Of a DNA stretch of 5,400 nt, positions 1 to 5,319 are shown piece by piece. A program made the translations under genes and the position numbers. The notes under the pieces are model-generated. The model was not told the DNA's origin. It saw only the letters and a list, made by a program, of their open reading frames with translations, and did no database searches. Each line of letters opens with the position of its first letter. The first letter of the stretch is position 1. Source of the DNA: CAVPGH01 sp046726955 (GTDB taxonomy: Bacteria > Acidobacteriota > Vicinamibacteria > Fen-336); the NCBI GenBank assembly GCA_046726955.1, contig JBKPBQ010000357.1:1-5400 (forward strand). The letters are read 5' to 3'.

Positions 1-70
1 ATTCGCTCCCGAGTTCGCTCCTTGTGCCCCGGCGGGTATCGCATCCTTCGTCCAGGCTATTCCCCGGGAC

Positions 71-1318
71 TCATCCGCTCTCCGAACGAACGATCGGCGT
101 CACGCCGACGGCGCCAGACGCGGCTGGCGCCCGCTCGCGGAAGGCCAGCACGCCGGCCACGCCGACGACCGCAGCGGCGGCGAGGAAGGGTACGCCGTGG
201 CCGAGCCTGTCGAAGAGGAAGGTGCCTCCGATCGGCCCCACGATGCTCACGATCCCGCGAAACGTCTGCTGTGCGCCCATCGTGAGCCCCAGCTCGTGGC
301 GGCTCGTCCGCTGGCTCACCAGCGCCGTCGACGCCGGGAAGAGCAGGGCGGTTCCCACGGGGACGAGGGCGAGGAAGACGATGAACAGCAGCATGGCTGG
401 CGGCGAGGGCAGGATCAGCACCGGGAGCGGCATGAACGCGAGGCCGACGAGGAGCGAGATCGTGCCGATCTGCATCGTACGGATCTCCCCGAATCGGTGG
501 TTGAACCAGCCCACGAGGGATGCCCGCATCAGCACCCCGACGATACCGAAGATCGGAAAGAAGTAGCCGATCGTCTGCTCGGTCGCCCCGTAACTGTCCT
601 TGAGGTAGAGCGCGAGCACGCCGATGACGACGTTCAGCGCCAGCATTCCCACGACGTAGATCCAGATCACGCGGTGCGCCGGCCATGTGGGGTGCTGAAC
701 GATCTCCCACAACGCGCGCTTGACGGACCGGCCCGCCGGCGCGTCGCGCCTGTCCTCCCGGCGATCCGCGGGCAGCAGGATCCGCGACTCGGGCAGCCAT
801 TTCCACGCGAAAGCCACGCTCACCACGACCAGGGCGGCGGCGACCAGCCCGGGGATCTCGGGCCCGAACCGCCGCGCCACGGACCCGACGACCGGCCCTA
901 TGACGACTCCCGCGCTCGTCGCCGCCGACAACCAACCCAGGGCCCTGGCCCGCTCGCCCTCTTCCATGGTGTCCGCGACGTAGGCCTGGGCCACGCCGGT
1001 CGTGCCCCCGCCCAGCCCCTGGACGATCCGGGAGGCGAAGAGCATCCAGAGCGCGTTCGCAAAGCCGAAGATCGCGTAGGCGAGCCCCGAGGCGCAGAGG
1101 CCGACGAGGATCGCCGGCCGACGCCCGTGGCGGTCGGAGACCCTCCCCCAGATCGGGGACGAGACGAGCTGGGCCACCGCGAACGAAGCGATGAGCGGCC
1201 CCACCATCCACTCGGGGGCGTGGAAGCGCAGGGCGTAGAAGGGCATGAGCGGAGCCACCAGCATCAGCCCCAGCATGTCCACGAAGCAGACGGCCATCAG
1301 GACCCACAATCGCTTCAC
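71..1318 (-). CDS. MFS transporter, DHA1-like drug/solute exporter
   Basis: Major facilitator superfamily inner-membrane transporter, 415 aa, the usual size for a 12-helix member. Seen in the protein: a hydrophobic first helix (residues 4-30); motif A between helices 2 and 3 (GRVSDRHGRRP, about 58-68); a motif B-like SRIVQGLGGG (96-105) with Arg97 and Gln100; an antiporter-type motif C, TSAGVVIGPVVG (134-145), in helix 5; a basic/acidic central loop (about 178-210); a degenerate second motif A (GWFNHRFGE, 270-278); and a late GPIGG (361-365). Motif C points to proton-coupled export of the TetA/multidrug kind; the substrate cannot be read from sequence. The start is GTG at 1318, preceded by GGAG five bases upstream (1324-1327). 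A TATAAT and a 22-nt palindrome lie just upstream, suggesting repression by a DNA-binding regulator that is not in this window. It is divergent from the MaoC gene. Confidence 0.93.
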   Translation of the reverse strand: MKRLWVLMAVCFVDMLGLMLVAPLMPFYALRFHAPEWMVGPLIASFAVAQLVSSPIWGRVSDRHGRRPAILVGLCASGLAYAIFGFANALWMLFASRIVQGLGGGTTGVAQAYVADTMEEGERARALGWLSAATSAGVVIGPVVGSVARRFGPEIPGLVAAALVVVSVAFAWKWLPESRILLPADRREDRRDAPAGRSVKRALWEIVQHPTWPAHRVIWIYVVGMLALNVVIGVLALYLKDSYGATEQTIGYFFPIFGIVGVLMRASLVGWFNHRFGEIRTMQIGTISLLVGLAFMPLPVLILPSPPAMLLFIVFLALVPVGTALLFPASTALVSQRTSRHELGLTMGAQQTFRGIVSIVGPIGGTFLFDRLGHGVPFLAAAAVVGVAGVLAFRERAPAASGAVGVTPIVRSESG

Positions 1319-1328
1319 GGCCGCTCCA

Positions 1329-1350
1329 AGAGATTATACGTATCATCTCT
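1329..1350. promoter_or_regulatory. 22-nt near-perfect palindrome, candidate operator with exporter -10 box
   Basis: The half-sites AGAGAT and ATCTCT flank a perfect 8-nt core ATACGTAT, with one mismatched pair (T1335/C1344), so 20 of 22 bases are symmetric. The centre is between 1339 and 1340. On the minus strand it contains a perfect TATAAT (1338 down to 1333), only 15 nt before the exporter GTG. On the plus strand it contains TATCAT (1341-1346), a 5/6 match to a -10 box facing the MaoC gene. No convincing -35 box is seen at 16-18 nt on either strand. The symmetry and position suggest a dimeric TetR/MarR-type repressor site; that is inference, since no regulator gene is visible. A start site set by this TATAAT would give a leader of only about 8 nt overlapping the ribosome-binding site, so the -10 role is less sure than the palindrome. 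Confidence 0.55.
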
Positions 1351-1441
1351 CGAGTCGAGTCCAATGGAAACGTCCTGGGTTCGGGGATTACCGATACCGC
1401 GGCCACGATCGTAGACTCTCCATCATGCCCTGGGAGGAAAC

Positions 1442-1924
1442 GTGCGCGAACGGTTCCTGGAAGACTACGCCGCGGGCCAGACGTTCGGCGGTGCCGCCCG
1501 AATCCGCGTGAGCGGGGACCGCATCAAGGCCTTCGCCGCCGAGTTCGATCCGCAGCCCTTCCATCTCGACGAGGAGGCGGCGGGCCGATCGATCTTCCGC
1601 GGGTTGGCCGCGAGCGGGTGGCACACCGCGGCCATGACCATGCGTCTACTCGTCGAGAGCGATCTGAAGCCGGCCGGCGGGATCGTGGGCGCGGGGTTCG
1701 AGGAGTTTCGCTGGCCGCGGCCCGTGAGGCCCGGGGACGAGCTGCGCGTCGAGGCCGAGATCCTGGAGGTTCGGCCGTCGAGATCACGGCCCGACCAGGG
1801 AGTGGTCAAGCTCCGCACGAGCACGCTGAACCAGAATGCCGAGGCCGTGCAGATCGCGGTTGGCAACCTCGTCGTGCCGAGGCGGCCGGCACCGGACGCA
1901 CGGCACGGCCGCGCTTCGGAGTAG
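1442..1924 (+). CDS. MaoC family dehydratase (hotdog fold, enoyl-CoA hydratase type)
   Basis: A 160-aa single-domain protein of the MaoC/(R)-specific enoyl-CoA hydratase family, whose members add or remove water on acyl-CoA-like thioesters in the cytoplasm. The family's hydratase-2 signature is present as FDPQPFHLDEEAA (35-47), with the expected catalytic Asp36 and His41; the usual Asn is replaced by Gln38, a common variant. A SGWHTAAMTMRLL segment (59-70) matches the helix after the active site, and RWPRPVRPGDELRVEAEILEVRPS (90-113) matches the conserved strand/turn of the hotdog fold. The tail (146-160) is basic and probably disordered. The start is GTG 1442, chosen because GGGAGGAAA (1432-1440) sits immediately upstream; the nearby ATG at 1425 is out of frame. 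The sigma factor gene begins 33 nt after its stop, so co-transcription is plausible. The actual acyl substrate is unknown. Confidence 0.9.
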   Translation: MRERFLEDYAAGQTFGGAARIRVSGDRIKAFAAEFDPQPFHLDEEAAGRSIFRGLAASGWHTAAMTMRLLVESDLKPAGGIVGAGFEEFRWPRPVRPGDELRVEAEILEVRPSRSRPDQGVVKLRTSTLNQNAEAVQIAVGNLVVPRRPAPDARHGRASE

Positions 1925-1957
1925 CGACGGTCCCGTATCCCGAGGTCGGTTGGCCGC

Positions 1958-2878
1958 ATGGACAGTATGAACACTCCACGCGTCGACGCCCCGTCCGGAT
2001 CCTTCGATGCCCGTTACCTGGCGTTCCTGGAGACGGTGACCAACCTGCGTCCGCGGCTTCACCGGTACTGCTCGCGCATGACCGGATCCGTGCTGGACGG
2101 AGAGGACGTCGTCCAGGACGCGCTCTTCCAGGCCTATCGAAGGCTGGACACCTTCGACGACAGCCGTCCGCTGGGACCGTGGTTGTTCAAGATCGCCCAC
2201 AATCGGTGCATCGACTTCCTGCGGCGTCGCAAGGTTCGACTTGATGCGGAAGCGCAAGCCGCGACGAGCGATGCGATCCCCGCCCGCGAGCCGCCCGGAC
2301 CGGCGCTCAGCCGGGCGGTGGAGCGCCTGGTGCTGAGGCTGCCTCCCAAGGAGCGCGCGTGCGTGCTGCTGAAGGACGTCTTCGACTACTCTCTGGAGGA
2401 GATCGCGGAGCTCGTCGGGTCGACGGTGGGCGGCGTCAAGGCCGCGCTCAACCGCGGCCGGGCGAAGCTCGCGGAATCGCCCGAACGATCGAGGCCGAAC
2501 CCGCTCCGGAGCGAGGAAGCCGTGCGGGTCCTGAACCTCTACGTCGAGAGATTCAATCGGCGCGATTGGGAGGGCTTGAGGCAGCTCATCGCGGCCGACG
2601 CTCGCCTGCAGGTGGCGGACCGTTTCCTGGGGCGCCTCGACGAATCGCCCTACTTCGGCAACTACGAGCGCCAGTCGGTTCCCTGGCGATTGGCGGCCGG
2701 CGAGGTGGACGGCGAGCCGGTGGCCATCGTCCTGGGACGGCCGGCCGACACGTGGGCGCCGAGATCCGTCGTCCGACTCGCGCTGGCGCACGATGGCATC
2801 CAGCTCATCGTGGACTACGGCCACTGCCCCTGGATCCTCGAGGCGGCCTCCTCCGTCGTCGTCGACACCTCCTCCTGA
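1958..2878 (+). CDS. ECF-type RNA polymerase sigma factor with C-terminal SnoaL-like domain
   Basis: A 306-aa sigma-70 family (group 4/ECF) transcription initiation factor. Region 2 spans about residues 25-92: GEDVVQDALFQAYRRLDTF (48-66) is the core-binding helix, and GPWLFKIAHNRCIDFLRRRK (73-92) is the -10 recognition segment. Region 4 spans about 120-172, with LPPKERACVLLKDVFDYSLE (128-147) and a helix-turn-helix ending in VGGVKAALNRGRAKL. An extra domain of about 110 residues (188-295; LNLYVERFNRRDWEGLRQLI and following) has a SnoaL/NTF2-like pattern. In ECF41/ECF56-type factors such a domain replaces an anti-sigma factor in controlling activity. The ECF41 linker motif WLPEPL is not seen, so the subgroup is uncertain. 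The start ATG 1958 is favoured over the in-frame ATG 1967 because GAGG (1942-1945) is nearer. No anti-sigma gene is adjacent. The target genes are unknown; the secreted protein 78 nt downstream is a candidate. Confidence 0.92.
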   Translation: MDSMNTPRVDAPSGSFDARYLAFLETVTNLRPRLHRYCSRMTGSVLDGEDVVQDALFQAYRRLDTFDDSRPLGPWLFKIAHNRCIDFLRRRKVRLDAEAQAATSDAIPAREPPGPALSRAVERLVLRLPPKERACVLLKDVFDYSLEEIAELVGSTVGGVKAALNRGRAKLAESPERSRPNPLRSEEAVRVLNLYVERFNRRDWEGLRQLIAADARLQVADRFLGRLDESPYFGNYERQSVPWRLAAGEVDGEPVAIVLGRPADTWAPRSVVRLALAHDGIQLIVDYGHCPWILEAASSVVVDTSS

Positions 2879-2895
2879 ACGCCCGCCGGGGGCGT
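2879..2895 (+). other. GC-rich hairpin directly after the sigma factor stop
   Basis: ACGCCC (2879-2884) pairs with GGGCGT (2890-2895) across a five-base loop, starting at the base after the TGA. There is no T-tract, so it is not a classical intrinsic terminator. It could attenuate transcription or protect the message between the sigma factor gene and the secreted-protein gene, or it could be chance in such GC-rich DNA. Confidence 0.3.
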
Positions 2896-2956
2896 ATCCC
2901 CTGTCGCCCGGGAGCCGTAGTACCGGTTGGGGGACTCGTCGAGAAGTGAGGACGCA

Positions 2957-3652
2957 ATGGACAAGAGGAAGTCGACGCTCGCGCTGGTCTTGCTCGCCGC
3001 AGCCCTCGCGGCGGCCAGGGTCCGGGCCGAGGGCGCCAAGTATCCGGCGATCAGCGAGTACCTGATGCCGCGCGACGCGGAGATTGCGCTGGCCCGAAGC
3101 GCCGCCCCGCCGGCTATCTCGGATCGCGCCACGATCAAGGTGCTGACCGGGAGCGGATACGTCGTGGCGCACGAAGGCGACAACGGTGTCGTCTGCATGG
3201 TCATGCGGGGCTTTGCGGCGCCGACGTATACCCCGACGGCTTTCCGCGACCTCGTCTACGACGCCTCGGTCCGCGCGCCGATCTGCTTCACCGCGCCGGC
3301 GGCCCGAACTGCGATGCCCTACTACGAGCTGCGGACGCGGCTCGGGATGGAGGGCCGGTCTCCGGAACAGATCGCCCAGGCCCTCGAGACGGCGTACGTC
3401 AAGGGCGAGCTCCCGAAGAGGGACACGGTGACCTTCGCCTACATGTGGTCGGCGCACCAGCACCTGGCACCGGGAATCGGAGCCTGGCACCCGCACATGA
3501 TGGTCTTCGCGCCCTACTACGAGAACTCGATGGTCGGCGGCGCCGAATTCGGCAGCCCGCTGCCCCAGGTGTCCGACGATGCCGGGACCCCGTTCACGGT
3601 GGTCGTGATTCCCGTCGACGACCGGCTGGCGGTCGCGCCGCGGTCGAGGTGA
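2957..3652 (+). CDS. Secreted protein of unknown function with Cys pair and WHPHMMVF motif
   Basis: A 231-aa protein with a clear Sec signal peptide: basic MDKRK, hydrophobic 8-20, and likely cleavage after VRA (about residue 24). The mature part has exactly two cysteines, Cys80 in GDNGVVCMVMRGF and Cys110 in APICF, which could form a disulfide. A late segment, YMWSAHQHLAPGIGAWHPHM (162-181), carries His167, His169, His178 and His180 and is followed by MVFAPYY. The layout (an NG-x2-C strand, a P-x-C-F strand, a YYELRTRLGMEGRSPEQI helix, then W-H-P-H-M/L-M) resembles unnamed secreted proteins I recall from soil bacteria; I know of no assigned function and offer none. The start is ATG 2957, chosen because GAGG (2948-2951) is five bases upstream and the signal peptide begins there; the in-frame ATG 2927 would add ten polar residues before it. 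It lies 78 nt after the sigma factor gene on the same strand and ends against the convergent propeller gene. Confidence 0.8.
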   Translation: MDKRKSTLALVLLAAALAAARVRAEGAKYPAISEYLMPRDAEIALARSAAPPAISDRATIKVLTGSGYVVAHEGDNGVVCMVMRGFAAPTYTPTAFRDLVYDASVRAPICFTAPAARTAMPYYELRTRLGMEGRSPEQIAQALETAYVKGELPKRDTVTFAYMWSAHQHLAPGIGAWHPHMMVFAPYYENSMVGGAEFGSPLPQVSDDAGTPFTVVVIPVDDRLAVAPRSR

Positions 3653-3658
3653 GACCTC
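3646..3658. terminator. Small hairpin spanning both convergent stop codons
   Basis: GAGGT (3646-3650) and ACCTC (3654-3658) pair across a three-base loop. The plus-strand TGA is 3650-3652 and the minus-strand TAG is 3660-3658, so the hairpin covers the 5-nt gap between convergent genes and is symmetric for both. The stem is only 5 bp and no T-tract follows on either side, so its role as a bidirectional terminator is weakly supported. Confidence 0.25.
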
Positions 3659-4770
3659 TACACCACTGCGACCTTCACGTTGTGGATGGGGGGGAGCGAG
3701 TCGAAGAGGCAGTCGAAGGCTTCGCCACCCTCGCGACCCAGCCAGGGCTGGCCCGTGGTGGTGCCGAAGTAGAGCGCGGGAGTCCTGAGCTCGTCGATGG
3801 TCATGGCGTCGCGCTGGACGGTGAAGTAGCTCTGCTTCCTGGGTAGGCCGCGCGCGAGCTTGCTCCAGGAGGCGCCGCCGTTTTCGCTCCGCCACACCGC
3901 GGGCGCCGCGCCCGGGCAGGAGCGCGTGCTCGGCTCCAGGGGCAGCACGTACACGGTGTCGGGGTCCTGGGGGTGGAGGACGATGGGAAAGCCGAAGTCC
4001 GAGGGCAGGCCCTTCGCGATGGAGCGCCACGTGCGGCCGTAGTCGTCGCTGCGCAGCACTCCGATGTCGGGCCGCGGCCCTCCCGGCCCCGTCCAATCCG
4101 CCCAGCCGCCGTGGTTCTGCATGTAGAGGCGGCCCGGCGCTTTCGGGTGCCGCGCGATCTTGTGCACGCACTGGCCGAACTCGGGATACGGGTCGGGATT
4201 GAAGCCCGCGCCCACGCCGTCATTGGAGGGGCGGAACGTCTCTCCGGCGTCTTCACTCAAGTAGTGGCCGCCCGTCGAGATGCCGAGGTGCACGCGTCGG
4301 CCGTCGCGCACGATCGTGTGCAGGCACAGCCCGCCCGCTCCGGGCTCCCACTTCCGCGCGTGCTCGTGATTGCTGATGCCGGGCAGCATCTCCCAGGAGT
4401 CGCCTCCGTCTCGGGTCCGGAAGAGGGACGCGGGCTCCACCCCGCACCACAGCTCCTTCTTGCCGTCGCCGACCTCCAGGGACCAGATGTTGGCGAGCGC
4501 CCGGCCGTCGTCTTTCGGGAAGGCCGGAGCGGACTTCGTTTCCTCGAAGGACTTGCCCAGGTCCTTGGAGCGCAGGACCTTCATGCCGAAGAACGGATTG
4601 CAGGAGCCGGCATAGACAGTGGGCGTGCCGCGCGTGTCGGTGAGGGTCGCGTAGACGGGGACGCCGGAGCCGAAGGGTCCGCGCAGGCTGAAGCTGCGCC
4701 GGGCCCTGCCCGCTTCGGCCACGAACACGCCTTTCCTCGTCCCGATGGTCAAGATCACCCGGTCGGCCAT
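3658..4770 (-). CDS. Cytoplasmic Asp-box (BNR/sialidase-like) beta-propeller protein
   Basis: A 370-aa repeat protein predicted to fold as a beta-propeller of the sialidase/sortilin (WD40/YVTN/BNR) type. Five good Asp-box motifs (S-x-D-x-G-x-S/T-F/W) are visible: SKDLGKSF (68-75), TRDGGDSW (119-126), SEDAGETF (172-179), SDDYGRTW (241-248) and SENGGASW (295-302). A degenerate sixth, GREGGEAF, is at 345-352. Between them come blade-type strands such as PTVYAGS, ELWCGV, DTVYVLPLEP and PALYFGTTTG. There is no signal peptide (MADRVILTIGTRKGVFV), so it should act in the cytoplasm, unlike secreted sialidases; the catalytic set of a true sialidase was not recognised, so a hydrolase name would be misleading. 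The start is ATG 4770, with GGAGGT (4781-4776) five bases upstream inside the end of the MoaD-like gene; only 2 nt separate the genes. The two are surely co-transcribed. The specific ligand or reaction is unknown. Confidence 0.88.
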   Translation of the reverse strand: MADRVILTIGTRKGVFVAEAGRARRSFSLRGPFGSGVPVYATLTDTRGTPTVYAGSCNPFFGMKVLRSKDLGKSFEETKSAPAFPKDDGRALANIWSLEVGDGKKELWCGVEPASLFRTRDGGDSWEMLPGISNHEHARKWEPGAGGLCLHTIVRDGRRVHLGISTGGHYLSEDAGETFRPSNDGVGAGFNPDPYPEFGQCVHKIARHPKAPGRLYMQNHGGWADWTGPGGPRPDIGVLRSDDYGRTWRSIAKGLPSDFGFPIVLHPQDPDTVYVLPLEPSTRSCPGAAPAVWRSENGGASWSKLARGLPRKQSYFTVQRDAMTIDELRTPALYFGTTTGQPWLGREGGEAFDCLFDSLPPIHNVKVAVV

Positions 4771-4772
4771 GT

Positions 4773-5054
4773 TCAACCTCCCGAAACCGCCGGGAGGAAC
4801 GTGACGACGTCCCCCGGCTTCAAGGTCGTCTCGAGACCGTCCAGGTCCCGAACGTGGTCGGAGTTCACGAAGACGTTCAGGTGCCGTCGCACCACGCCGG
4901 TTTCGTCGCAGATGTTGCGGTAGAGCGCCGGCCGCTCCCGCTCGAGACGCTCGAGCACACCGCGTACGGTGGCGGCCTCGAGCGGCAGCTGCGAGGCGCC
5001 GTCGCAAAAGGAACGCAGCGGCCCCGGAAGGTGGAGGGTGATGGTCGGCGTCAT
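4773..5054 (-). CDS. MoaD/ThiS family ubiquitin-fold sulfur-carrier-like protein
   Basis: A 93-aa protein with the size and pattern of the MoaD/ThiS beta-grasp family. It has an N-terminal strand MTPTITLHLPGPLRSF, a helix VRGVLERLERERPALYRNIC (30-49), the strand RRHLNVFVNSDHVRDL (56-71), the loop LETTLKPGDVVTFLPAVSGG (74-93), and the terminal Gly-Gly. In characterised members that Gly-Gly is adenylylated by an E1-like enzyme and thiocarboxylated to deliver sulfur, as in molybdopterin and thiamine synthesis. No moaE, moeB, thiF, thiG or other cofactor gene is in the window, so pathway membership is open. The chosen ATG 5054 matches the family's N-terminus, but its GGAG touches the ATG, a poor spacing. 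A longer in-frame start at ATG 5138 would add 28 residues with no beta-grasp match. It is the first gene of a pair with the propeller gene. A gene symbol is withheld because the role is unclear. Confidence 0.85.
   Translation of the reverse strand: MTPTITLHLPGPLRSFCDGASQLPLEAATVRGVLERLERERPALYRNICDETGVVRRHLNVFVNSDHVRDLDGLETTLKPGDVVTFLPAVSGG
4776..4781 (-). promoter_or_regulatory. Shine-Dalgarno of the propeller gene embedded in the MoaD-like Gly-Gly codons
   Basis: Read on the minus strand, GGA GGT encodes the last two residues (Gly-Gly) of the MoaD-like protein and is also a perfect GGAGGT Shine-Dalgarno sequence. It is followed by TGAAC and the propeller ATG (4770-4768). Ribosomes terminating at the TGA would sit on the next start, which implies translational coupling. 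Confidence 0.8.
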
Positions 5055-5319
5055 CTCCGGGGCTCGGCCATGCAGGACACTCTCGGCGGCCGCCCGATCG
5101 GCGTCACCAACATCGCTCGTGGATACGAGCGTCTCCACGTTCGAGTTCCGCCGCGGACGTCCTGTCGAAAAGCTTCCGCCTCGAACGCCATATGAGTGAG
5201 GGCCGAAAGGTGGTTAGCATCTCGACCCTTCTGGTCCGAGAACCATGGGCCTATGATTGCCCGGTCGGCAGCGCCGGGGCGAACGGCCGGCGAGCGCCTC
5301 GACCGCGAAAGGAGCGCCC
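5055..5319. other. Divergent intergenic region between the MoaD-like gene and the partial secreted-protein gene
   Basis: These 265 bases contain no credible gene; short open frames here lack conserved features. Promoters for both directions must lie here or just upstream. Facing the plus strand, TATGAT (5252-5257) is a 5/6 match to a -10 box, about 63 nt before GTG 5320, but the bases 17 nt upstream (TTCTGG, 5229-5234) are a poor -35. AAAGGAG (5308-5314) is the ribosome-binding site of the partial gene. If the MoaD-like gene really starts at 5138, its 5' end would occupy 5055-5138. No strong palindrome or terminator is evident. Confidence 0.4.

Noticed and set aside
2..21. Direct repeat TTCGCTCC at 2-9 and 14-21, downstream of the exporter stop
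   Set aside because: Only two 8-nt copies at the window edge; no array, attachment site or terminator shape can be supported.
57..1406. A 449-codon minus-strand frame overlapping the MFS gene in another frame
   Set aside because: The same DNA in the 71-1318 frame has all the MFS motifs and hydrophobic helices; this frame is Arg/Ala-rich and not membrane-like.
197..1414. A 405-codon plus-strand frame opposite the MFS exporter
   Set aside because: It is an Arg/His/Glu/Asp-rich, low-complexity translation lying exactly antisense to a gene with clear MFS motifs; a codon-bias shadow.
2910..2940. Possible ECF promoter (GGAGCC at 2911 and CGTC at 2937) before the secreted-protein gene
   Set aside because: The -35-like element is a poor match to GGAAC and the spacing of about 20 nt is too long; it is too common in GC-rich DNA.
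1784..4171. A 795-codon open frame on the minus strand across the sigma factor and secreted-protein genes
   Set aside because: It is antisense to two well-supported genes and to part of the propeller in another frame. Its translation is Arg/His/Gly-rich with no domain pattern. Long stop-free antisense frames are expected at this G+C content.
3658..4770. Annotating the propeller as a sialidase or glycosyl hydrolase
   Set aside because: Asp-boxes define blade structure, not catalysis. No signal peptide and no recognisable sialidase catalytic arginine triad/Tyr-Glu set were identified by eye.
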